The notes beneath the pieces were generated by a model. The model worked only from the letters and a program-made list of their open reading frames with translations, was not told the DNA's origin and did no database searches. A DNA stretch of 26,986 nucleotides from Actinomycetes bacterium (GTDB taxonomy: Bacteria > Actinomycetota > Acidimicrobiia > Acidimicrobiales > JAJYPT01), in the NCBI GenBank assembly GCA_021795135.1, contig JAJYPT010000008.1, positions 1 through 26,986 of the forward strand. The letters run 5' to 3'. Below, one piece after another: positions 6,974 through 15,900 of the stretch; position 1 is the stretch's first letter, and each line of letters opens with the position of its first letter. Position numbers and translations under genes: made by a program.

Positions 6974-7778
6974 CTTTTATGTCTTGGTCAGTACGACCTG
7001 TGAATAAGTAAAGACCATGGATCAAAGAAGCTGGACTTGGGGGACATCCTGGGAGGTATAGGTCAACAGGCAAAATGGCATCTACTCCATCTCCTTTGGC
7101 ATAGCCAGAGTCAAACAAAGCTGCAGAAACAGCACATGTTCCAGCAGCAAAGACGAATCGAGGTTCAGGCATCGCTTGCCAGGTTCGTAAAACGATATCT
7201 TTCATCTGAGGAACAACAGGGCCAGTAATCAATAAAAGGTCTGCAAATCTTGGAGATGGAGTGAAAAAAATCCCTAGACGATGCAGATTGTAATATGGAT
7301 TAAGAAGTCCCTGTAGTTCTGATTCACAACCATTGCAAGAGCCTGCATCTATATGTCTTATATGAAGACTTCCCCTAAAGCGAGATCTAACGCGTTGTCC
7401 TACAATTTCTGCTTCGGTTTGGATTGATTTTTTTTGATTGAGTGAACTTTGGATTAAATCATTACGATCCAAGGAGGCATATGATCCCTTCCAAGTTGGG
7501 TCAAGGGCGCCATCTACTGGACATATTTCAACACAAGCTTGGCAATTTATACAACGACCATAGTCCATTGCAACAGTATTATTGTTTGTCTCTAATGATA
7601 AAGCTTGGGTGGGGCATATATCTACACATTGGTGACAATTGTTTTGACAAGCATTGGAGTTGAATAAGGGTATTTGGAGTAGACCTTGTTGGCTTTGTGA
7701 GTTATCACTATTTTTATCTTTTGGCCATTTGATACTTACTTTGCCAGCTGTAAGGCCTTTTAGCGTCCAATTATTCAT
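6951..7778 (-). CDS. Ferredoxin-small subunit fusion (HyfH + HyfI/NuoB-like) of the complex
   Basis: A 275-residue protein fusing two electron-transfer modules that are separate genes in E. coli Hyf and Hyc. Residues 40-95 hold two [4Fe-4S] motifs: C44, C48, C51, C55 (first gap is three instead of two residues) and C76, C79, C82, C86. Residues 135-255 are the NuoB/hydrogenase small-subunit domain with all four proximal-cluster cysteines (C148 and C151 in SCNGCE, C215 in GTC, C245 in PGCPP). Electrons could thus still run through three clusters to the large subunit. The ATG start follows the hyfG-like stop by five bases, with AGG upstream. Keeping all twelve cysteines argues that the complex is active in electron transfer although the large subunit lacks its metal site. 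Confidence 0.92.
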   Translation of the reverse strand: MNNWTLKGLTAGKVSIKWPKDKNSDNSQSQQGLLQIPLFNSNACQNNCHQCVDICPTQALSLETNNNTVAMDYGRCINCQACVEICPVDGALDPTWKGSYASLDRNDLIQSSLNQKKSIQTEAEIVGQRVRSRFRGSLHIRHIDAGSCNGCESELQGLLNPYYNLHRLGIFFTPSPRFADLLLITGPVVPQMKDIVLRTWQAMPEPRFVFAAGTCAVSAALFDSGYAKGDGVDAILPVDLYLPGCPPSPASLIHGLYLFTGRTDQDIKDGKANDN

Positions 7779-7783
7779 ATGAT

Positions 7784-9271
7784 TTACCTATCGTATCCAG
7801 CAATAGTAAGACCAAAGCTCGCTTCATTTATGGCATAGTCCATCATGTTAGAGGAATTGACTGTTTGAGGAAATACTTTCCAATTAGAAAATGATGCGGA
7901 TTTTATTTTTAATTGTTTAATTCTATTGTCTTGAAGATATACAGCATGAATGCAAGTTCCCCGAGGTCCCAACGCCCACCCGATGCCATCTGTATCTGAT
8001 TGAGTATTGATAGAGGCTTGTTTTGTAAGTATTTCTCCTGGAGCTATTTTTTCAATTGTTTCTTTTACAATTTTGAAGCTTTCTATCAAATGAGTTGCTC
8101 TAACTTGGCTTCTTGCCAGAGCGTCTCCATCAGTTCGGATATCTACTGTTATTTTTAGATCATCATAAGAGGTATAAGGGTGTGAAAGGCGTAAATCTCT
8201 CTCAAGTCCAGATGCATTAGCTACTGGACCAGTTGCACCAAAATCGAAAGCAATTTCTTTAGATAATACACCAGTTCCAATGAGACGATCTAGATGACTT
8301 TGGGTATTAGCTAATGAATCTAGATACTTTGAAGCATCTTTTGAAAGCTTTGATAGCCCGGTTTCGATAGAAGCTAAATTGAGATCTTTTTTTATTCCCC
8401 CAATAGTAATGACGTTACGCAAGAAACGATTACCCGTAAGAATAGCGTTCAATTGTTTGGCTTGTTCTTCTAAAAACGATCCAAAAGATTCACCCACTTT
8501 TAGGGTAGTGGTTTTGCAAAGAAGACTGAAATAATGAAGATTATTGTAAATCCTTTCCAGCTCTGCTAAGGCCACTCTTATAAATTGTGCACGCTTTGGA
8601 ACTTGAATTTTTAGTGCGTCTTCTACAGCTAAACAAAAAGCAAGGCTGTGAGTAATACTACTTATTCCAGATATTCTTTCAATATAATTTAGGGCCATAA
8701 GAGGACTTAGTCCCCGAACAGTAGTTTCAATTCCTCGGTGTTTATAAAAAAGTCTAGGCTGATAATGAAGGATTGCTTCTCCTATGTAGGCAAAATGAAA
8801 TTCACCTGTTTCGACAATATCTCCCCTGACTGGGCCCCAAAATAAATCTTGAATTTGAGGCTGTTCCACTTGAAGCCTAGCCATAAAGTCGAGAACTTCT
8901 GAAGTTGTAGAATCGTTTGTATATTTTGATCCAGCTTTTGAACGTGGCAACCTAAGTCCTTCTAAGGCTATGAGAGGATGAGGCTCGGGATGACCCAGGA
9001 AGACAATATCGTAGAAATCCATAATCTCTCGCTCATACCAACTAAGAAGTGGAGCCACATGAGCCAAAGAAGGGATATTTTTTACAGGTGAAACAATTAT
9101 TTGGAGAAAGACTTTAGATGGACCTTGATCAACTAAATATATTAACTCTGGCTCAGGATCGGTTTCATGTAGATAAGCCATTTGAAATCTTGAACCTTCT
9201 TTGATAATTGTTTTAGCAATTGTTTTTAGTTCTGCTGGACTAATTTTTAATTGTTCAATATGACTACTCAA
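7784..9271 (-). CDS. Hydrogenase-like large subunit without Ni-binding cysteines (HyfG/HycE-like, Ehr type)
   Basis: A 495-residue fusion of a NuoC-like 30-kDa domain (residues 1-110, with SWYEREIMDFYDI and GHPEPHPL) and a NuoD/hydrogenase large-subunit domain. In active group 4 hydrogenases the first Ni motif reads ERxCGxC; here it is ERISGIS (S201, S204). The last motif, DPCxxCTDR, aligns with GLTIAGYDR, so T489 and G492 replace the cysteines. The protein stops directly after that arginine and lacks the C-terminal peptide cleaved during Ni insertion. It cannot bind a NiFe centre, which places it among energy-converting hydrogenase-related (Ehr) complexes. I recall the M. tuberculosis Rv0087 product as similar in size and fusion. 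The start is TTG, overlapping the hyfF-like stop by four bases (TTGA). The substrate is unknown. Confidence 0.92.
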   Translation of the reverse strand: MSSHIEQLKISPAELKTIAKTIIKEGSRFQMAYLHETDPEPELIYLVDQGPSKVFLQIIVSPVKNIPSLAHVAPLLSWYEREIMDFYDIVFLGHPEPHPLIALEGLRLPRSKAGSKYTNDSTTSEVLDFMARLQVEQPQIQDLFWGPVRGDIVETGEFHFAYIGEAILHYQPRLFYKHRGIETTVRGLSPLMALNYIERISGISSITHSLAFCLAVEDALKIQVPKRAQFIRVALAELERIYNNLHYFSLLCKTTTLKVGESFGSFLEEQAKQLNAILTGNRFLRNVITIGGIKKDLNLASIETGLSKLSKDASKYLDSLANTQSHLDRLIGTGVLSKEIAFDFGATGPVANASGLERDLRLSHPYTSYDDLKITVDIRTDGDALARSQVRATHLIESFKIVKETIEKIAPGEILTKQASINTQSDTDGIGWALGPRGTCIHAVYLQDNRIKQLKIKSASFSNWKVFPQTVNSSNMMDYAINEASFGLTIAGYDR

Positions 9272-10719
9272 ATGTTTTTACCTGCCATAATAAAAAAATT
9301 CCAAAGTGCATGAGGCCACCAAAAGCCCAAAATAACTATGGGGATAAAACTCAACCACATAGGAACAGTCAGCCACTTGCTCAAAGGTTTATCTATGGCT
9401 AGTTCTTGTTGCATTGGTTCTCCAAAGTACATAGAACGAAAATGGTTCAAAAAAGAGATAAAGATAGAAATTAGAAGTATTCCCATTATCCAGCTAGCCC
9501 AAGAATTATTTCCCTTGAATCCAGAACGAAGTATTGTAAATTCACTCAGAAATAGACCAAAAGGAGGAGCGCCAGTAATAGCTATAGCCCCTAGTAGCCA
9601 AATAAGTCCTATTGTGGGGAAGAAAGAAAGTATGCGTTTTATATCTTGTATACGTTTAGAACCATAATGGCGCATCATTGACCCAGAACCGAAAAACATA
9701 AGAGATTTTGTCAAAGAGTGATTGAGCATTTGATACATCCCCCCAGCAATACCTAATACTCCTCCGAATCCAAAGCTAATTGTAATAATGCCTATGTGTT
9801 CAATACTTGAATAAGCCATTAGGCGCTTTATGCCATCTTGTCTGACTATAAATAATGCTGCTACAAAAAGAGAAAATAGCCCTAAAACAATTAGGCTAAG
9901 ATGACCTAATTCAAAAGACTTTGTACCTTTTAGAATTCCGAGGAATCTAACTATACCTAACATAGCTATGTTCAAAAGTGCTCCTGATAGCATGGCCGAC
10001 ACAGGAGCGGGTCCTTCGCTATGAGCATCGGGCAGCCATGTATGCATAGGTGCAAGCCCAGCTTTTGTACCAAATCCTACAAGGACAAGAAGAAAAGAGC
10101 TAAGCAAAAGTACAGTAGGAACAGTTTTAGATATTGAATGAAGATTCGCCCAAGTCATAGAATAAACAGCTCCCAAATGGAATGTTCCCCCCCAATAAAA
10201 TAGGACAATCCCCAATAACCCAAGAGAAAGACCAGCTGAGACAATAATTAAATATTTCCATGACGCTTCTATGCTTTCAGCTTCTTTCTCAAAACCTATA
10301 AGAAAAGCGCTAACAATAGTTGTAAGGTCTATGGCAACCCAGTAAAGACCAGGATTGTTCATAAATGGAGCTATGAACATAGTAAGTGCGAAACCACTAA
10401 AGAGACTATAGAAATAAGAAAGTTTTTTAGGATCTACTTCCATTAATCTCATGTAGCCTACTGCATAAATTGACGATAACAAATACACTATGCCTATACA
10501 CAAAGTTACCCAATTACCTATTGGCGAGATTAAAATATAATGCTTTAGAAGTGTCTCATTGGCATATGGAGCAAAAATAACTATATATAAAGAAGCTGCA
10601 AAACAACCAATAGCTACAATAAGGTTGATCAATTCAGATTTTAATTTATCTGGGACTATAATAATTCCAACAATGCCAAGTATGGGAAGTATCCACAACA
10701 AGAATACAACTTGTAACAT
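9268..10719 (-). CDS. Antiporter-like membrane subunit of the complex (HyfF/HycQ-like, NuoN/M family)
   Basis: A 483-residue protein with about 13-14 hydrophobic segments, the second ion-translocating subunit of the complex. The lysine of the proton path is present (K219 in GFGTKAGLAPMHTWLPDAH) along with the PVSAMLSGALLNIA helix. At the position where the family usually has a membrane glutamate this protein has aspartate (D131 in YWVAIDLTT), a conservative change to check by alignment. The ATG start follows the hyfE-like stop TAA without a gap, and the 3' end overlaps the large subunit gene, so translation of the operon is tightly coupled. Confidence 0.9.
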   Translation of the reverse strand: MLQVVFLLWILPILGIVGIIIVPDKLKSELINLIVAIGCFAASLYIVIFAPYANETLLKHYILISPIGNWVTLCIGIVYLLSSIYAVGYMRLMEVDPKKLSYFYSLFSGFALTMFIAPFMNNPGLYWVAIDLTTIVSAFLIGFEKEAESIEASWKYLIIVSAGLSLGLLGIVLFYWGGTFHLGAVYSMTWANLHSISKTVPTVLLLSSFLLVLVGFGTKAGLAPMHTWLPDAHSEGPAPVSAMLSGALLNIAMLGIVRFLGILKGTKSFELGHLSLIVLGLFSLFVAALFIVRQDGIKRLMAYSSIEHIGIITISFGFGGVLGIAGGMYQMLNHSLTKSLMFFGSGSMMRHYGSKRIQDIKRILSFFPTIGLIWLLGAIAITGAPPFGLFLSEFTILRSGFKGNNSWASWIMGILLISIFISFLNHFRSMYFGEPMQQELAIDKPLSKWLTVPMWLSFIPIVILGFWWPHALWNFFIMAGKNI

Positions 10720-11397
10720 TTATCCCACCAACCTATTGAGTTGTCTTGAAGAAGTGGTCCCTGCATGTGTCTTTAGGTAGCGGACTAAGATGCCAAAAGT
10801 AAGGACAATAATCAACAGATCAAATAAAATTACTAATTCAAGTAGAAATGGTAATCCAGGTACCAGTATCTGTGAACCTAGAAATATGCCATTTTCGATT
10901 ACTAAAAGCCCAAGTATATGACTGACAGCTTCTGAACGCAGAACCATTAGCAAAAAGCCAATAAGTTTTAGTCCAAACATAGCAGTCAAAGCTATTACTG
11001 CAATAGTAGGTAGTCCAAGTTTAAGACCCAATGCTCTACTCATTGCGAAAGCTATAAGTACTAAAAAAGCTCCAAATATCATGGCAGAAGACGGTCTAAA
11101 GATAGGAGTAAATTCTCTATTTATATTAAGTTTATTGATCAAACGGAAGAGTAAATAGGGCAGTAGAGAGCCTCTAAAGACTGCTGTGAGTAATGCTATT
11201 AAATAAAGCTCATCAAAATGACCATAGTAGGCAATTCCAGCTGATAGTAAAGCTATAATCCAAGATTCGCCAGCAAAGGCATAAATATGGTTTTTTAACC
11301 AATGAGAGCCCAGCATTACAAATGAAAGCACCAAAGCTATGCTGACTAAAAAACTGAATATAGCCGCTTCTAAAGGATTTAGATGAAAGATAAGCAA
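10720..11397 (-). CDS. HyfE/HycP-like membrane subunit (NuoK-related)
   Basis: A 225-residue protein with about seven hydrophobic segments. The helix LGLLVIENGIFLG carries a membrane-embedded glutamate as in NuoK-type subunits, and the order of genes (C-E-F-G-HI-B) matches hydrogenase-4-like operons. The start is TTG at 11397; an in-frame stop lies three codons upstream, so it cannot begin much earlier. The AAAGGA site is 13 bases away, longer than elsewhere in the window. It follows the hyfC-like stop by 17 bases. Confidence 0.85.
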   Translation of the reverse strand: MLIFHLNPLEAAIFSFLVSIALVLSFVMLGSHWLKNHIYAFAGESWIIALLSAGIAYYGHFDELYLIALLTAVFRGSLLPYLLFRLINKLNINREFTPIFRPSSAMIFGAFLVLIAFAMSRALGLKLGLPTIAVIALTAMFGLKLIGFLLMVLRSEAVSHILGLLVIENGIFLGSQILVPGLPFLLELVILFDLLIIVLTFGILVRYLKTHAGTTSSRQLNRLVG

Positions 11398-11414
11398 TTT
11401 TTTCTATTATTCCT

Positions 11415-12359
11415 TTAAATTTGAGTAGCGACAATAGCCATTACAGCGAATAGAAACGATAGGGCTAATGGTTCTTGGTACCGGTAAAAGCGCAATCTAG
11501 ATTGGATGGTGTCTACTACGGTCATGAAAAGCGCTACTAATGTATATTTTATAATTATAAATCCAATAGCTAAAAGGATGGAAACTAGGCTACCAGTAGC
11601 AGATAATCCCCATGGCAAAAGAAATACATTTAAAAAAATAGTGTACAAGATAAATTGTTTCATCCAAGAAGACCATTTGATAATAGCTAGCAAAGGTCCT
11701 CCATATTCTAAAATTCTTGCTTCATCTATCATGTAAATTTCATAGGGGATCGAAGAATGTATAGGTAGTCTGTCTGTTTCTACAGTTAGCAATATGACAA
11801 AAGAAAAAATTAGAAATAAATGAGCAGGGGAAAGATAGGCTGTCATATTACTAGCCAAAAGGTGATTGGCAACAAAAGGCAGCATTGAATGATCAAAGAA
11901 GCTTATTCCTACAAATACAAGAATTAAGGTAGGTTCGGCTAAGATTGCAAGCATTGCCACCCTAGAAGACCCTAGACCCCCAAAAGGTTGACCGGAATCT
12001 AATCCAGCTAATAAAAATGCAAAATTTGCCAAAGTAAGTACTAAAGCACCACCCAAAATATCACCCATGTTTGAAAAGGGCAGGGGAAAGTTGGTAAGTA
12101 CAGGTATAAGAAGAGGAACGATAAGCATAGCCACAAAAGCAGCTATAGGAGAGACTAAAAACACCCAAGAGGCACTTTGTGGTATTAAAATTTCTTTGCG
12201 AAAAAATTTATATAAATCCTTATAAGGTTGAAATATTGAAGGTCCTTTGCCTCTTTGAATTCTTTCTTCAACCTTTTGAATAAAACCGTGTAACAACGGT
12301 GATAGAGCCAAAACTGTTAGTACTTGGCATATTTGTAAAATTATTGAACTTATAACCAA
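11415..12359 (-). CDS. HyfC/HycD-like membrane anchor subunit (NuoH family), first gene of the riboswitch-controlled operon
   Basis: A NuoH-type subunit, the membrane anchor that joins the peripheral arm to the ion-translocating subunits. Family features are the cytosolic loop with EERIQRGKGPSIFQPYKDLY, the VETDRLPI segment and the DEARILEYGGPLLAI stretch. With the start chosen here (TTG, 12359) it has 314 residues, near the 316 I recall for Rv0084. The TTG has AGGAG (12367-12371) seven bases upstream. An in-frame ATG at 12410 would add 17 residues but lies inside the conserved 3' end of the fluoride aptamer and has no ribosome site, so it is rejected. The AGGAG can be masked by pairing with the aptamer 3' strand, which makes this gene the direct target of the riboswitch. 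Confidence 0.9.
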   Translation of the reverse strand: MVISSIILQICQVLTVLALSPLLHGFIQKVEERIQRGKGPSIFQPYKDLYKFFRKEILIPQSASWVFLVSPIAAFVAMLIVPLLIPVLTNFPLPFSNMGDILGGALVLTLANFAFLLAGLDSGQPFGGLGSSRVAMLAILAEPTLILVFVGISFFDHSMLPFVANHLLASNMTAYLSPAHLFLIFSFVILLTVETDRLPIHSSIPYEIYMIDEARILEYGGPLLAIIKWSSWMKQFILYTIFLNVFLLPWGLSATGSLVSILLAIGFIIIKYTLVALFMTVVDTIQSRLRFYRYQEPLALSFLFAVMAIVATQI

Positions 12360-12366
12360 TACGGAT

Positions 12367-12406
12367 CTCCTACTGTCGAGCAAAAAGGCTAGAACATAAG
12401 TAGGAG
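12367..12406 (-). promoter_or_regulatory. Expression platform: anti-Shine-Dalgarno stem of the fluoride riboswitch
   Basis: CTCCTACT (12406-12399) forms the 3' end of the aptamer and is perfectly complementary over 8 bp to AGTAGGAG (12374-12367), which contains the AGGAG ribosome site of the hyfC-like gene. The loop is 24 bases. CTCC is also needed for the aptamer pseudoknot, so the two structures exclude each other. Prediction: without fluoride the ribosome site is masked, with fluoride it is open, a translational ON switch. No T run follows the stem, so transcription termination is unlikely. Confidence 0.85.
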
Positions 12407-12444
12407 TCATTAGCTAAATAGCGGTTTTGGCGAACTCCATCACC
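12400..12444 (-). ncRNA. Fluoride (crcB-type) riboswitch on the leader of the hydrogenase-4-like operon
   Basis: Read on the minus strand the aptamer is GGTGATGGAGTTCGCC, AAAACCGC, loop, then AGCTAATGACTCCTAC, a close match to the fluoride consensus. P1 pairs GGTG with CGCC, the second stem is GCT with AGC around ATTT, and the pseudoknot is GGAGT (12438-12434) with ACTCC (12407-12403). It shares the GATGGAGTTC and ATGACTCCTAC cores with the copy at 3481. It lies about 6-12 bases after the expected transcription start of a strong promoter and 40 bases before the TTG of the first gene. Confidence 0.92.
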
Positions 12445-12456
12445 ATAATTTCTGCC

Positions 12457-12485
12457 ACTATAGCTAGCCAATAAGCAATAGTCAA
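12457..12485 (-). promoter_or_regulatory. Sigma-70-type promoter of the hydrogenase-4-like operon
   Basis: On the minus strand TTGACT (12485-12480) is followed after exactly 17 bases by TATAGT (12462-12457), each matching five of six consensus bases. The expected start of transcription is near 12450, a few bases before the riboswitch. Direction and spacing fit the operon well. Confidence 0.8.
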
Positions 12486-12952
12486 GCTTTGTTGTGATAC
12501 AAAACTTTAAAAGATGCCCTTTACTTAGCTAATCCATAGTCCAAGTAAAGAGTTTATCTAGCTTGTTTAAAATGAGCATTATCTAAATTTACAATTATAG
12601 ATTTTTTATTTTAACCCAAGTGTTGTTGCTGTTTTTGTAATCTAAAGGAAAGAAACAGACCTCCTAGGCTTGGATTGATCTATATCGACTAGGAAGGCTT
12701 ATTTTAGTTAGTTGTAAAAGGAAAATGAAAACATCTACATGATTGGTTACAACCTAGCTAGCAGTTGAAAATACTATGAAAATATTTATGACCAATTTCG
12801 GAATTGGTTTCATCGGGATTTAGTTTTTTGTAGTTACAACTATATTATTATTAGATCTATGATTCAGTCAATTCAATCAAATTGGGGGATTCGACTATTA
12901 GAGTATCAATTGGGAATGAATTGGTTAGAACTATTTTTAAATTAATAAAATT
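12486..12952. other. Intergenic region between the hydrogenase-like operon and the ABC exporter
   Basis: No gene is visible on either strand. It holds an inverted repeat with 8-bp arms, CTTTACTT (12519-12526) and AAGTAAAG (12543-12550), 34 bases upstream of the -35 box of the hyf-like promoter, which could be an activator or repressor site. It also holds an imperfect repeat CCTCCTAG / CTAGGAAGG near 12660-12700. The last 30 bases are nearly pure AT and contain TTGGTT (12921-12926) and a weak TAATAA (12943-12948), possibly the promoter of the exporter gene. Confidence 0.4.
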
Positions 12953-15900
12953 ATGAGTAAAAATTCTTCCAGTTGGATCAAAGCACTGCTGCCATATTTA
13001 AAGCCTCATCGTAAAAAAGTATTTATTGCTTTTGGTGCAGCTATTGCTGGAATGTCTGGGGCTGCTTTTATACCAGTTATTGAAAGAGACATAATCAATA
13101 ACTCAATTAGTTCGCATAAAACATCTATTGCTTCTTATGTTCTTGTTTTGCTTGGAGTTGGACTCTTTAGCTTTGTGGCGGCTTTTTTTAGGCGCTTTAT
13201 TGGAGGTCGTTTAGCTTTAGATATCCAATTTGATCTAAGAAATGCGATTTATAGTTCAATACAAAAACTAGATCTAGCTACTTTTAATTCCTTGGGTAAT
13301 GCTCAGCTTATTTCTAGATCTAATTCAGATCTAAATTTAGTACAAGGTTTATTTGCATTTTTGCCTATGATGAGTGGCAATGTGGCAATGTTGGTTATTT
13401 CACTAATTGTAATGATAACCATTTCACCTTTGTTGGCCCTTGTAATGGTAGTTTCATTGCCTTTGTTAGCTATTGTAGCTCTTCGTTTGAGAACTTCTAT
13501 ATTTCCTGCTACTTGGCTAGCTCAACAAGATTCAGCTTTGGTATCAGGGGTGGTTTCAGAAGCAATTAGCGGGGTAAGGGTTGTAAGGGCACTTGGTCAA
13601 CAAGACGCTGAGACTTCTCGTTTGGTTGAAGCTGCTAAAAAGCTTTTTCTCGATCGCGTAAGGGTTATAAGGACCCAAGCTCGCCTTCAATCGAGTCTCC
13701 AAGCCATTCCGATGCTTTCTCAAGTGGCAGTATTGGCTTTAGGTGGTTGGCTTGCTTTGCGTTCTCACCTTTCAATCGGAACTTTTTTGCTCTTTTCTAG
13801 CTACATAATAACAATGGTTGCTCCAGTGCGTATGTTTGCTGGCCTTATTGCTTTTATTGAACAAGCCAGAGCTGGGGTGGAAAGAATTTTAGAAGTAATT
13901 TCAGCTGTTCCTTTGATTGTAGAAAAACCCGATGCTTTGGATCTAGATGATTATAATAAAGAAATTGTCTTCAATTCAGTGTCTTTTTCTTATCGAAGCC
14001 AAACTAAGGTTTTGCAAGATTTTTCTTTAAAAATTTCTCCAGGAGAATCAGTTGCAATTGTAGGAAAATCAGGATCGGGAAAATCTACTCTTTCATTGTT
14101 ATTAGCTCGTTTTTATGATGTAGATGAAGGTGAAATACTTATTGGCGGAATAAATATAAAGGACTTAAAATTAGAGTCTTTGAGACGCCATGTCGGTATT
14201 GCTTTTGAAGAAAGTTTTCTATTTAGCGATACAGTTAGATCTAACATTTCCTATGGAAATCCCACTAGTTCAGATGAACAAATTCGCTCAGCAGCAATTG
14301 CTGCAGGAGCTGATGATTTTATCCAAAGACTCCCCCAAGGCTACGACACTGTAATTGGTGAAAAAGGTCTTAATTTATCCGGGGGACAAAGACAAAGAAT
14401 AGCTTTAGCTAGAGCTTTGTTGACTAATCCTCAACTACTTATTTTAGATGATGCTACCTCTGCTATAGATTCTGATACAGAATCTCAAATTCATGAAAAT
14501 TTATCTAAGGTAATTAAGAATAAGACAACTATTTTAATTGCCCATAGACGCTCTACTTTATCTTTAGCTAATCGAATTGTTGTACTTGAAGATGGAAAAG
14601 TTCAAGATCAAGGAACCCATGAGGAACTCCTTTTGAGAAACCAACTTTATAGAGACCTACTTCAAGGTCCCATTTTGGATGAAGATGATTTAGGTATTGA
14701 GGATTTAGATCAAGAAAATATCCAGCAAACAAGCCAGGTTCGAGCTGAAGAAAATAAAAACGTTATAAATAAACCTGTTGGGATTTTGTCTAAACCAGTT
14801 CCTAAAATTACAGCGCCTATCTCTAGTGCTGGGGCAGGAGGCGGTTTTATGTCAGGAGTTTCTTTTTCTCCAACTCCTGAATTGCTAAAGGCTGTAGATT
14901 CTTTTAGTCCAGTAAAAGCAGATCCTAAAGTTGATATAGAAAAAGAAGCTAGTTATGAAAAAGATTTCCGTCTTTCTAGATTCATAAAGTCTTACCGAGG
15001 TGGACTTATAATTGGTGTTTTGTTGATAGTTGCAGATGCTTTGTTGTCTTTAGCTGGTCCTTTTTTGATAAAACAAGGAATAGACAAAGGAGTAATTAAT
15101 CATTCTGGATCGGTTATTTTTCTAACTAGTGCCATATTTGGTCTAGTAGCTATATTGGACTGGATAGTTATTTGGTTTGAGAATCGCTTTACTGGCCAAA
15201 CTGGGGAAAGACTCCTTTATGCATTGAGGATACGTATTTTTTCTCAGTTGCAAAGATTGCCACTTCATTTTTATGAAACTGAAGCTTCTGGCAAGATAAT
15301 GACTCGTATGCTCACAGACATAGAGTCTTTGTCTACTTTATTTCAAAATGGTTTAATTACTGCTCTAGTTAGCTTATTTAGCTTTGTTGGAGTTGCCATT
15401 GTTTTATTTGTGTTAAATGTCAAACTAGCTCTTGTTGCATTTTTGGTGCTTATTCCCCTTGGTGGTGCAACTTATTTTTTTCGCAAAGGCTCTTCCAAGG
15501 CTTATTCTCAAGCAAGAGAGTCAGTAGGTGCAGTTAATGCAAGTTTGTTTGAAGGACTAGCAGGAGTTAAAGTTTCCCAAGCTTATAGAAGACAAGAAAG
15601 CAATATTAAACACTTTGTTGAGCTTTCAAAAAGTTATCTAACTGCTCGGCTCAATGCCCAATATTTAGTGGCTTTATATTTTCCATTTGTTAGATTTTTA
15701 TCAGATATAGCTGCTGTTATGATTCTTTGGATTGGAGGTGACATGGTACGTTCTGGGGCTATTAAAGCCGGTGCTATTGTTGCTTTCTTACTTTATTTGG
15801 AACAGTTTTTTTCCCCCATACAACAGTTGTCCCAAACAGTTGACAATTGGCAACAAGCTAAAATATCGATAGGAAAAATCAATCAATTGATGTCACTACC

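Noticed and set aside
4982..12359. Active formate hydrogenlyase or NiFe hydrogenase
   Set aside because: All four Ni-binding cysteines of the large subunit are missing, and no formate dehydrogenase or maturation gene is in the window.
12360..12410. ATG start at 12410 for the hyfC-like gene
   Set aside because: This ATG is part of the conserved ATGACTCCTAC end of the fluoride aptamer and has no ribosome site; TTG at 12359 has AGGAG at seven bases and gives the family length.
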